Source of the DNA: CAYZYO01 sp964482585
GTDB lineage: Bacteria > Bacillota > Syntrophomonadia > Syntrophomonadales > Syntrophomonadaceae
Reading direction: 5' to 3'
Length of the DNA stretch: 22,290 nt
Assembly: GCA_964482585.1 (NCBI GenBank)
Contig: CAYZYO010000023.1
Span: 1 to 22,290 of the forward strand
The stretch's first letter is position 1, and the number at the start of each line of letters is the position of its first letter. The translations under genes were made by a program, and so were the position numbers. Of this stretch, positions 1 to 7,825 are shown piece after piece. The notes beneath the pieces are model-generated. The model searched no databases and was not told the origin of the DNA. It saw only the letters and a list, made by a program, of their open reading frames with translations.

Positions 1-111
1 AGCAAGACTGAAGTCTCCGCTACGAATATTCGATGGGAGCAAGACTGAAGTCTCCGCTACGAATATTCGATGGGAGCAAGACTGAAGTCTCCTCTACGGT
101 ACTGATCGGGG
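1..111. repeat. Three tandem 37-bp repeats carrying the REP-like core
   Basis: Units lie at 1-37, 38-74 and 75-111. The first two are identical and the third diverges in its second half. Each begins AGCAAGACTGAAGTCTCC, so each contains one copy of the dispersed hairpin core found elsewhere in the window (cores near 5-16, 42-53, 79-90). The third unit has the TCTACGG tail typical of the dispersed copies; the first two have GCTACGAATATTCGATGGG instead. The array runs off the left edge, so the copy number is unknown. There are no spacers between units. Confidence 0.9.
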
Positions 112-155
112 TAAATGAGAATTCGGATCCAGAGTTGACCTAAAGGGGGTATCTG

Positions 156-1397
156 GTGGAGTTTCTGGCAACTGTATCATTAATGATAGGGCGAGTTTTA
201 ATGGAAACGTTTACATCGCCCTTATTTATTTTATTATTTCTGATACTGTTTTTAATAATAACCTGGCAGTATAAACGGCTGGAAAATATGTCAGCTAAAA
301 TGGTTAATATTAATAAAAATAGGTACTTGAGATCAGCAGTAGTCTCAAGTCTTTTAGGGGTAATAGGGGGCATTATTGGAACAGTTTTACTGGTTCTAAT
401 AGGTATTGATCTATCGAGTATAGGAATAATGCAGTTGTGGATTATAGCTTTGTTATTAATGGTAATTAACCCCCGCTTTCTATGTTTTGCCTATGCTGGA
501 GGGGTATTATCAATCGCAAGTCTTTTTTTAGGTTATCCCCAAATAAGTATTCCACAATTAATGGCATTAGTTGCGATATTACACATTATTGAAAGCGTTT
601 TAATTCTTGTAAATGGAAGGTTTAATCCTGTTCCAGTATATGTACAAAAGGCAAACAGGATAACCGGAGGATTTAATCTGCAAAAATTCTGGCCGATTCC
701 TCTGATAGCTTTAATCAGTACCGGTATTGCTGAACCTGGGGCTGGAATTGCTATGCCTGATTGGTGGCCTATTATTAAAGATTATTCCGGTTTTATTGAG
801 GGGCAAAGCTATACTCTTATTCCAGTTGTGGCTATACTCGGTTATGGAGAAGTTGCTACTACAGCTGCTCCTGATACCCGGGTAAAAAAATCAGCTTTGC
901 ACCTTTTAGTATTCAGTATAGTACTTCTCTTCCTTTCAATTCTATCTTCAAAATGGCCTATATTTATGATTATTGCGGCTTTATTTAGTCCCCTCGGGCA
1001 TGAATTTGTGATATGGTTGGGTCTTAGAGATGAAATCAATAAAAAACCGCTGTATGTTAACCCGCAAAAGGGTTTAATGGTAATGGATATTAAACCTGGT
1101 ACCTGGGGAGCGAAGATGGGAATTGCTTCTAAGGATATTCTTTTAAGTATAAATGGAGAACCGGTTGAAAAATTTTTTATGGGGTCTGAATGTACCTTAA
1201 GTAGGGGCAAGATAGTGATCGAAGTATTACGGGATAAAGAGCTGTTAAAACTCAGCGGGTTTTTTAGTCAAGGCAGTGAATTAGGAATAATTATGGCACC
1301 TAACCAGAACACTAAAATGTTTATTTCAATTGGTGAAGACAATATTTTTAATTTAGTTCGTAGTATTTGTAGACGACTTAAAATTACGAAGTATTAA
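156..1397 (+). CDS. Polytopic membrane protein with C-terminal PDZ domain, MinJ-like
   Basis: The 413-residue protein starts at GTG 156, with AAAGGGGGT at 142-150 as ribosome binding site. About seven to nine hydrophobic segments are visible, roughly at residues 20-38, 60-84, 91-105, 108-126, 133-152, 178-192, 218-232, 247-264 and 268-290. A PDZ domain follows at about 300-375; it includes GLMVMDIKPGTWGAKMGI and DILLSINGEPV, the carboxylate loop region and the usual GD-like strand. Membrane segments followed by a cytoplasmic PDZ is the architecture of Bacillus subtilis MinJ (about 397 aa), which bridges DivIVA and MinD at the division site. In B. subtilis minJ also lies near ctpB and uvrB-uvrA, so position supports the call. 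I infer a topological or scaffold role in division; sequence similarity outside the PDZ cannot be judged here. The alternative is a generic PDZ membrane protein. The protein has no protease domain or catalytic Ser/Lys motif. Confidence 0.75.
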   Translation: MEFLATVSLMIGRVLMETFTSPLFILLFLILFLIITWQYKRLENMSAKMVNINKNRYLRSAVVSSLLGVIGGIIGTVLLVLIGIDLSSIGIMQLWIIALLLMVINPRFLCFAYAGGVLSIASLFLGYPQISIPQLMALVAILHIIESVLILVNGRFNPVPVYVQKANRITGGFNLQKFWPIPLIALISTGIAEPGAGIAMPDWWPIIKDYSGFIEGQSYTLIPVVAILGYGEVATTAAPDTRVKKSALHLLVFSIVLLFLSILSSKWPIFMIIAALFSPLGHEFVIWLGLRDEINKKPLYVNPQKGLMVMDIKPGTWGAKMGIASKDILLSINGEPVEKFFMGSECTLSRGKIVIEVLRDKELLKLSGFFSQGSELGIIMAPNQNTKMFISIGEDNIFNLVRSICRRLKITKY

Positions 1398-1459
1398 CTT
1401 TTTACTCACAACATGAATACCTTATTATCAAAATCAAAGTGAAAGAGGGTTTATTTATA

Positions 1460-2548
1460 GTGAGTACTAAAAGTAAAATACGTTATATATTTGCCAGCAG
1501 CAATACCAGTGAGGGATTTTTCACCTTTATTCCGAAATTATTGGAACATTTAAAAAATGTGTATATATTAAAAGGGCCGGCAGGGTCAGGGAAATCAACT
1601 TTAATCAGAATTCTGGGTGAGTCTATTTACGAACAGGGTTATGATGTTGAATTTTGGATATCGGCGATTGATCCGGTAAATCCGGATGGAGTATATTTTC
1701 CTCAGCTAAAAATAGCGGTTGTAAATGGAAGTCTCCCGTGGGCTATTGATCCTAAATACCCGGGGGGGATTGGTGAGATTATAAACCTAAGTGAATATGG
1801 GAATAAGGATTTATTAAAAAATAAAAGGTTTGAAATTATTGAATTAATTGATAGTGTAGAAAATCAAAGTAAACAGGCTTATGAACTTTTAAAAAACGCC
1901 AACCAGATAAAGGGAAATATAAAAAAACCTGCTACAGATCATATACATGCGAAAAACCTGCGCAGCTTAACCCATGAGCTTATAAATGAGATCATTGGAG
2001 AACAGTCGGGAGAAAAACATTATTTTGCCAGTGCTATCACCGCTGATGGAGTGATAAACTATGTAGATGAGATAAGTAGTTTTTGTAAAAAACGATATGT
2101 ATTTAAGGGACCACCAGGCAGTGGTAAATCGACGGTTATTAAGGAAATTGCTCAAAAAGCCAAAGGAAAGGGTTATTTAATAGAATACTATCATTGTGGA
2201 CTAAATGTAAAAAGTCTGTCTATGGTAATAATCCCGAGTTTGCAGGTTGCCTTAATAGATGCAGGAGATATAGAAATGGCAGTTCATCCATGGGATACTA
2301 TTATTAATATGGCTGACTATTTGCTTGATTATGATATTGATTCAGTAAATAAAGAACAAAGTGAAGCCATTCGAAGTTATCAAATGCTTATTCAAGAAGC
2401 AGGGGTGGAACTGGAGAATGCTAGTAACAGCCTGAAGAAATTAAAGAAGGTTTATGCAGAATGTATGGATTTTGAGCTTGTAGATAAAAAGAGGGATGAG
2501 ATAAAGGAGGAAATACTAGCCCATCCGGGGATAGGATTGAAATATTGA
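1460..2548 (+). CDS. Duplicated P-loop ATPase-like protein of unknown function
   Basis: The protein is about 362 residues, starting at GTG 1460. A longer in-frame GTG exists at 1439, but AAAGAGGGT (1442-1450) is well spaced only for 1460. It has two similar halves. The N half has YIFASSNTSEGF then Walker A GPAGSGKST at about 39-47; the C half has HYFASAITADGV then GPPGSGKST at about 217-225. After each P-loop comes a matching pattern: a short strand, a segment ending PQLKIAVVNG or PSLQVALIDAG, then PWAIDP or MAVHPWD. The protein is therefore an internal tandem duplication. I recall a Firmicutes family of this length and design (catalogued as PRK06851) with no established function, but I could not check it. 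No helicase, kinase or transporter signature and no membrane segment is present. It lies 62 bp after the PDZ gene, probably in the same transcript, and a weak terminator follows it. Confidence 0.8.
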   Translation: MSTKSKIRYIFASSNTSEGFFTFIPKLLEHLKNVYILKGPAGSGKSTLIRILGESIYEQGYDVEFWISAIDPVNPDGVYFPQLKIAVVNGSLPWAIDPKYPGGIGEIINLSEYGNKDLLKNKRFEIIELIDSVENQSKQAYELLKNANQIKGNIKKPATDHIHAKNLRSLTHELINEIIGEQSGEKHYFASAITADGVINYVDEISSFCKKRYVFKGPPGSGKSTVIKEIAQKAKGKGYLIEYYHCGLNVKSLSMVIIPSLQVALIDAGDIEMAVHPWDTIINMADYLLDYDIDSVNKEQSEAIRSYQMLIQEAGVELENASNSLKKLKKVYAECMDFELVDKKRDEIKEEILAHPGIGLKY

Positions 2549-2564
2549 TATAAGATTTCCGATT

Positions 2565-2590
2565 ACTGCTCTTGATTTACGGGCAGTTTT
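2565..2590 (+). terminator. Weak candidate terminator after the P-loop gene
   Basis: A 7-bp stem ACTGCTC / GGGCAGT (2565-2571 with 2581-2587, one T-G pair) encloses a 9-nt loop and is followed by TTTATT. It lies 16 bp after the stop of the P-loop gene. The stem is short and the T-run is interrupted, so termination may be partial. Confidence 0.45.
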
Positions 2591-2642
2591 ATTATAAAAG
2601 TAAAAAGAGTGATTCTACTGCAAAAATTCTAATTCTTGTATT

Positions 2643-2712
2643 GTAGAGGAGACTTTAGTCTCCGGCTAGCCGAATAATAACGGTATTTAGGAGAGACTGA
2701 AGTCTCCTCTAC
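2643..2712. repeat. Inverted pair of REP-like hairpins (BIME-like)
   Basis: Two oriented copies face each other. The left is the reverse complement form, GTAGAGGAGACTTTAGTCTCC (2643-2663, arms GGAGAC/GTCTCC). The right is the forward form, ending GACTGAAGTCTCCTCTAC (to 2712). The spacer contains CGGCTAGCCG. The right copy continues into GGTATATAATGTATAAAT, and the 40 bp after it resemble the flank of the copy at 16730. The element sits in the 245-bp gap ahead of uvrB. Confidence 0.85.
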
Positions 2713-2793
2713 GGTATATAATGTATAAATACTACTTTGCGCAGTGGAATCAAGAGTGTGTTTTAAGTTAAGAATAGAATATGAGGTATAAAA

Positions 2794-4788
2794 GTGCGAA
2801 AGTTTAAATTATGTTCTAATTATAGAGCTACCGGGGATCAACCCCAGGCAGTGGCCAAGCTGGTGAGAGGACTGGAAAAAGGCAGCCGGGAACAGACTCT
2901 TTTAGGAGTTACCGGGTCAGGGAAAACATTCACTATGGCAGAGATTATTCAAAAAGTTCAACGTCCAGCTCTGGTTATGGCACCTAATAAAACCCTGGCA
3001 GGACAATTATATTCTGAATTCAAGCAGTTTTTTCCGGAAAATGCAGTAGAATACTTTATCAGCTATTATGATTATTATCAACCGGAAGCCTATGTACCAC
3101 ATACTGATACCTATATTGAAAAAGATTCATCAATAAATGATGAAATTGATAAACTACGGCATTCTGCTACTGCTTCTCTTTTAGAACGACAGGATGTAAT
3201 AATAGTTGCCAGTGTATCGTGTATCTATGGTTTGGGCTCACCTGAGGATTATTTCCAAATGGCGGTTTCATTGAGACCAGGGATGGAAATAGGCCGGGAC
3301 GATGTTCTCAGGCGTCTGGTTGAAAACCAGTATGAAAGAAATGAATATTCCTTTTATCGTGGACACTTCAGGGTTAGAGGTGATGTTGTAGAAATTTTCC
3401 CCGCATCTACTGGTGAAAATGCTGTAAGAATAGAATTTTTCGGTGATGAGATTGAGCGGATCACTGAATTTAACCCCTTAACCGGGGAGGTTTTAGGACG
3501 AAGGGTTCATGTAATGATATTCCCTGCTTCTCACTTTGTTACTACCAGGGAACATATGTTGGCTGCTGCCGATGAAATTGAAAAGGAACTTATTTCCCAG
3601 GTGGATAAGTTTAAACAAGAAGGAAAGCTGATTGAAGCGCAACGTATAGAGCAGAGAACCAGGTTTGATCTGGAAATGATAAAAGAGATAGGTTATTGTA
3701 AAGGGATAGAAAACTATTCCCGGTATATAACCGGACGAGCCCCTGGAGAACCTCCTTATACTTTAATAGACTTTTTCCCCAAAGATTTTCTTCTCTTTAT
3801 GGATGAATCTCATATTTCTCTCCCCCAGGTAAGGGGCATGTTTGAAGGAGATAGGTCGAGAAAACAAAACCTGGTAGATTACGGGTTTAGGCTGCCTTCA
3901 GCATTGGATAATAGACCTTTGAAATTTTTAGAATTTGATTTGAAGATAAACCAGGTAATCTATGTTAGTGCAACTCCTGGAGCTTATGAACTGGAAAGAA
4001 GTGCTGAAATAACTGAACAGATAATCAGGCCTACCGGCCTGGTTGATCCTGTAGTTGATATAAGGCCTACTAAAAATCAGATCGATGATCTGTTAGAAGA
4101 AATCAGGGCATTGGTTTTAAAAGGTTACCGTGCCCTTGTAACCACCTTGACTAAAAGGATGGCAGAAGATCTCTGTGATTATCTGGCTGATGTGGGGATA
4201 AAGGTTCGCTATATGCATTCAGATATAGATGCTCTAGAGAGGCTTGACATACTACGTGACCTGCGTAATGGAATCTTTGATGTTCTGGTGGGGATCAACC
4301 TTTTACGAGAAGGGTTGGATTTACCTGAGGTAGCACTAGTAGTAATACTTGATGCTGACAAGGAAGGATTTTTGCGTTCAGAAAGATCATTAATTCAGAC
4401 TATAGGTAGAGCAGCCCGTAATGTAGAAGGTAAGGTTATTATGTATGCTGATAAGATGACCAAAGCAATGCAGATGGCTGTTGACGAGACTAACCGCCGC
4501 CGGGAAAAACAGATGGTTTATAATGAAGCCAATAATATTACCCCTCAGACAATTCAAAAAGCAGTATATGAGACGGTGGAAGCTACAATTGCTGAAGATC
4601 AAACAAAATATGATATTACTAATTTTAAAAAAATGGCTAAAGAAGAAAGACAACGTCTGGCCCATGAAATAGAAATAGAAATGCGCAAAGCTGCAGAAGC
4701 CCTGGATTTTGAAAGAGCTGCTAATTTAAGAGATATGATAAAGGAATTAACTGCTCCACCCAGGAAAAAGAGCAGAAAAAAGAGATAG
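2794..4788 (+). CDS. uvrB: UvrABC excinuclease subunit B
   Basis: UvrB is the damage-verification helicase of nucleotide excision repair: it receives the lesion from UvrA and then recruits UvrC. The protein is 664 residues, the normal length. Visible elements in order: Walker A GVTGSGKT at 38-45; the damage-binding beta-hairpin with YYDYYQPEAYVP at 91-102; motif II DESH at 337-340; VSATPG at 391-396; motif VI QTIGRAAR at 535-542; and a C-terminal UVR domain at about 615-652 that contacts UvrC. The tail PPRKKSRKKR is very basic. The start is GTG 2794, with GAGG at 2783-2786. I see no Gram-positive LexA box (GAAC-N4-GTTC) in the upstream gap. The gene is followed by octamer repeats and a large palindrome before uvrA. 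Confidence 0.98.
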   Translation: MRKFKLCSNYRATGDQPQAVAKLVRGLEKGSREQTLLGVTGSGKTFTMAEIIQKVQRPALVMAPNKTLAGQLYSEFKQFFPENAVEYFISYYDYYQPEAYVPHTDTYIEKDSSINDEIDKLRHSATASLLERQDVIIVASVSCIYGLGSPEDYFQMAVSLRPGMEIGRDDVLRRLVENQYERNEYSFYRGHFRVRGDVVEIFPASTGENAVRIEFFGDEIERITEFNPLTGEVLGRRVHVMIFPASHFVTTREHMLAAADEIEKELISQVDKFKQEGKLIEAQRIEQRTRFDLEMIKEIGYCKGIENYSRYITGRAPGEPPYTLIDFFPKDFLLFMDESHISLPQVRGMFEGDRSRKQNLVDYGFRLPSALDNRPLKFLEFDLKINQVIYVSATPGAYELERSAEITEQIIRPTGLVDPVVDIRPTKNQIDDLLEEIRALVLKGYRALVTTLTKRMAEDLCDYLADVGIKVRYMHSDIDALERLDILRDLRNGIFDVLVGINLLREGLDLPEVALVVILDADKEGFLRSERSLIQTIGRAARNVEGKVIMYADKMTKAMQMAVDETNRRREKQMVYNEANNITPQTIQKAVYETVEATIAEDQTKYDITNFKKMAKEERQRLAHEIEIEMRKAAEALDFERAANLRDMIKELTAPPRKKSRKKR

Positions 4789-4791
4789 GGT

Positions 4792-4813
4792 AGTTGGAAA
4801 GTTGGAAAGTTGG
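4792..4813. repeat. AGTTGGAA octamer tandem repeat
   Basis: Two full AGTTGGAA units and a partial third begin four bases after the uvrB stop codon. The same octamer recurs at 11805-11828 and, in a variant form, at 22014-22033. Confidence 0.85.
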
Positions 4814-4847
4814 TATTCAGGGGAGACTTCAGTCTCCCCTGAATACC
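4812..4847. repeat. Perfect 17-bp-arm palindrome built on the REP-like core
   Basis: The arms at 4812-4828 and 4831-4847 are exact reverse complements around a 2-base centre. The core is GGGAGACTTCAGTCTCCC, but the flanks (GGTATTCAG / CTGAATACC) also match each other, so this copy has a much longer stem than the rest. No T-run follows. In the uvrB-uvrA mRNA it would fold into a very stable hairpin that could affect mRNA decay or partial termination. Confidence 0.85.
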
Positions 4848-4864
4848 GCCATTATCTGGTGAAC

Positions 4865-4884
4865 GGAGACTAAAGTCTCCTACA
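4865..4884 (+). repeat. REP-like hairpin, forward orientation
   Basis: GGAGACTAAAGTCTCC has 6-bp arms and a TAAA loop, followed by TACAATAC, a shortened form of the usual tail. It lies 45 bp ahead of the uvrA start region. Confidence 0.8.
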
Positions 4885-4928
4885 ATACAAACCAGGATAT
4901 TACATTTACCGAACGGAGAGAAATTGAT

Positions 4929-7751
4929 ATGCATGATTATATTTATATAAAAGGAGCCCGGGAGCACAATTTAAAGAATATTGAAATTAAGATCCCCAGG
5001 GATAAATTGATTGTTTTTACCGGGGTATCAGGATCAGGAAAATCCAGCCTGGCTTTTGATACTATATACAGTGAAGGACAGAGACGCTATGTTGAATCAC
5101 TATCTACTTATGCTCGCCAGTTTCTAGGCCAGATGGATAAACCAGATGTTGATTATATTGAGGGGTTATCACCTTCAATATCTATCGACCAGAGATCAAC
5201 ATCTAATAACCCGCGTTCTACTGTAGGTACAGTTACTGAAATATATGATTACCTGCGTTTAATGTTTGCCAGGGTAGGGAAACCACACTGTATTCATTGT
5301 CATAAACCGATAGATAGACAGACCGTTGATCAGGTTGTTGATACCCTGTTAAACCTGGGTGAAAGAAGTAAAATAAAGCTATTGGCACCTGTGGTTAAAG
5401 GGCAAAAGGGAGAGCATAGGAAATTACTTAACCGTTTTTTTAAAGATGGATTTGTCAGGGTAATTGTTGATGGTTTTGAGTATACAGCTGATGAGGAAAT
5501 AAAACTGGAAAAAAATAAGAAACATGATATTAGTGTAGTTGTAGACCGGTTAGTGATAAAAGAAGGAATAAGAAGCAGGTTGGCAGAATCCATCGAACTG
5601 GCTTTTGAATTAAGTGAAGGCATTGTTGGTATACATCTGTTAAAGGATGATGGCAGTGAAGAAGAAACGTTGTTTAGCCGTGATTTTGCCTGTCCTGAAT
5701 GTGGTTTTAGCTTACCTGAGTTAAGCCCGCGAATGTTTTCTTTTAACACTCCTTTTGGTGCTTGTCCCCAGTGTGATGGCCTGGGAGAAAAAAGTGAAAT
5801 AGATCCGCAACTGGTCCTGGATATGGATAAAAGCCTGAATGAAGGTGCGATAATCCCCTGGGCCAACAATTTTTTCACATATTATAACCAGGTTCTTTCC
5901 AGTATGGCTAAAAAAAACCAGATACCGATGGATTGTCCATTAAAAGAATTAACACCAGAACAGCTGGAGCTAATCCTTTATGGAAATGGCGGAGAACGGA
6001 TTGAGGTTACATATACCAATTCCTACGGAGAAAAGGATAATTTTCGTTCCAGCTATGAAGGAATAATAAACAATCTAAGCCGCAGATACCGGGAAACAAA
6101 ATCAGAAGCTATAAGAGAAGATATTGCAAAATATATGACTACCAGGGTATGTCCCCAGTGCCACGGAAAAAGGCTCAAAGAAGAAATTCTTCAGGTACTT
6201 ATCAGTAATAAATCCATTGTTGATATAACTGCATTATCAGTCAGGGAAGCTATGGATTTTTTTAACCAGCTGGAACTAAATGAAAGAGAAAGCTTTATTG
6301 CTAGACAGGTGGTTAAGGAAATTAAAGAAAGACTGGGTTTTCTTCTTGATGTTGGTCTTGACTATTTAACTTTGGATCGGGCGGCAGGCAGCCTTTCAGG
6401 AGGAGAAGCTCAGCGTATCCGACTGGCAACTCAAGTGGGATCCAGCCTGATTGGGGTTTTATATGTTCTGGATGAACCCAGTATAGGGCTGCATCCAAGG
6501 GACAATAACCGGTTATTAGGCACCCTTAAGACACTTCGTGATCTGGGGAATACGGTTATAGTAGTGGAACATGATGAAGATACGATTAGGAATGCCGACT
6601 ACATTGTTGATATAGGTCCCCATGCTGGTATTCATGGAGGAGAGGTGGTTGCTCAAGGAATGCTTGAAGATATTCTAAAGGTTCCAGATTCCCTTACCGG
6701 GCAGTACCTTTCGGCTAAACTGGAAATAGAGACTCCTTCATCAAGACGTAAAGGAAATGGCAAAACATTAATAATAAAAGAGGCAGCCCAGCATAATTTA
6801 AAAAATATTGATGTAACTATACCCCTGGGGAAAATGGTTGTAATAACCGGGGTATCAGGTTCGGGGAAAAGCACCTTAGTTGAAGAGATTATTTATCCAG
6901 GGCTTATGCAGCATTTACACCGGGGACGGCATCGCCCAGGAAAACACAGTAGTATTGAGGGGACAGAAGCAATAGACAAGGTAGTAAATATTAATCAGTC
7001 TCCTATAGGCAGGACTCCGCGATCTAATCCGGCTACTTACAGCGGAGCTTTTGATGGGATTAGAGAGCTTTTTGCTAATACTGCAGAATCAAGATTAAGG
7101 GGATATAAACCTGGACGTTTCAGTTTCAATGTACGGGGGGGGCGCTGTGAAGCGTGTTCAGGTGATGGCATTGTTAAGATAGCAATGCACTTTTTGCCCG
7201 ATGTTTATATTCCCTGTGAAGTGTGTAAAGGCAAGCGGTATAATCGTGAAACCCTGGAAGTTAAGTATAAAGACAAGACCATAGCTGATATTTTAGCTAT
7301 GACGGTTGATGAAGCAGTAGATTTTTTTGAAAACATTCCCCGGATTTATAATCGTTTAAAAGTCCTCCATGAAGTAGGTTTGGGATATATTACCCTGGGA
7401 CAGCCGGCTCCTACACTATCTGGTGGTGAAGCCCAAAGGGTAAAATTAGCTACAGAATTATCTAAGAGGTCTACAGGAAAAACCCTATATATCTTAGATG
7501 AACCTACTACTGGACTGCATAAACATGATGTTAAACATTTGCTTAAGGTACTAAACAAATTGGTAGATTATGGTAATACAGTATTAGTTATTGAGCATAA
7601 CCTGGATATTATTAAATCGGCTGACCACATTATTGACCTGGGGCCAGAAGGAGGAGAAAATGGCGGAGATATAATTGCTGCTGGAACCCCGGAAGAGGTT
7701 GTAGAAAATTCTTATTCTTATACAGGAAGATATCTCAGGGAAGTATTATAA
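4929..7751 (+). CDS. uvrA: UvrABC excinuclease subunit A
   Basis: UvrA is the dimeric ABC-type ATPase that first recognises bulky DNA damage and loads UvrB. The protein is 940 residues, the normal length. It has two ABC modules: Walker A GVSGSGKSS at 32-40 and GVSGSGKST at about 641-649, and signatures LSGGEAQRI at about 488 and LSGGEAQRV at about 830. Walker B regions read VLYVLDEPSIGLHP and TLYILDEPTTGLH. Zinc-binding CxxC sets are intact: CIHC at 121-124, CPEC...CPQC at about 254-281, a CPQC site near 410, and CEAC...CEVC at about 740-765, the last being the zinc finger important for damage recognition. The start is ATG 4929, with CGGAGAG at about 4914-4920. It lies 140 bp after uvrB, a gap taken up by repeats. 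Confidence 0.98.
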   Translation: MHDYIYIKGAREHNLKNIEIKIPRDKLIVFTGVSGSGKSSLAFDTIYSEGQRRYVESLSTYARQFLGQMDKPDVDYIEGLSPSISIDQRSTSNNPRSTVGTVTEIYDYLRLMFARVGKPHCIHCHKPIDRQTVDQVVDTLLNLGERSKIKLLAPVVKGQKGEHRKLLNRFFKDGFVRVIVDGFEYTADEEIKLEKNKKHDISVVVDRLVIKEGIRSRLAESIELAFELSEGIVGIHLLKDDGSEEETLFSRDFACPECGFSLPELSPRMFSFNTPFGACPQCDGLGEKSEIDPQLVLDMDKSLNEGAIIPWANNFFTYYNQVLSSMAKKNQIPMDCPLKELTPEQLELILYGNGGERIEVTYTNSYGEKDNFRSSYEGIINNLSRRYRETKSEAIREDIAKYMTTRVCPQCHGKRLKEEILQVLISNKSIVDITALSVREAMDFFNQLELNERESFIARQVVKEIKERLGFLLDVGLDYLTLDRAAGSLSGGEAQRIRLATQVGSSLIGVLYVLDEPSIGLHPRDNNRLLGTLKTLRDLGNTVIVVEHDEDTIRNADYIVDIGPHAGIHGGEVVAQGMLEDILKVPDSLTGQYLSAKLEIETPSSRRKGNGKTLIIKEAAQHNLKNIDVTIPLGKMVVITGVSGSGKSTLVEEIIYPGLMQHLHRGRHRPGKHSSIEGTEAIDKVVNINQSPIGRTPRSNPATYSGAFDGIRELFANTAESRLRGYKPGRFSFNVRGGRCEACSGDGIVKIAMHFLPDVYIPCEVCKGKRYNRETLEVKYKDKTIADILAMTVDEAVDFFENIPRIYNRLKVLHEVGLGYITLGQPAPTLSGGEAQRVKLATELSKRSTGKTLYILDEPTTGLHKHDVKHLLKVLNKLVDYGNTVLVIEHNLDIIKSADHIIDLGPEGGENGGDIIAAGTPEEVVENSYSYTGRYLREVL

Positions 7752-7825
7752 TAAAACTGAACCGGTTAGGGCCTAGTGGGTTAAATTGATTAACTTCAGT
7801 CAAGTTAAGATCTGGAGGATTCATT

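Noticed and set aside
1..111. CRISPR array
   Set aside because: The 37-bp length is CRISPR-like, but units abut without spacers, no cas gene is present, and the core is the dispersed REP hairpin.
2686..2722. Full sigma-A promoter for uvrB at TATAAT 2717-2722
   Set aside because: No TTGACA-like hexamer lies 16-18 bp upstream and no TG extension is present; kept only as a suggestion in the findings.
4599..4967. Minus-strand 122-residue frame across the uvrB 3' end and the uvrB-uvrA gap
   Set aside because: It is antisense to uvrB coding sequence and the repeats, lacks a ribosome binding site, and its composition is a shadow of the + strand.
5330..5878. Minus-strand 182-residue frame inside uvrA
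   Set aside because: Fully antisense to a conserved gene; serine/leucine-rich shadow composition, no recognisable domain and no ribosome binding site.
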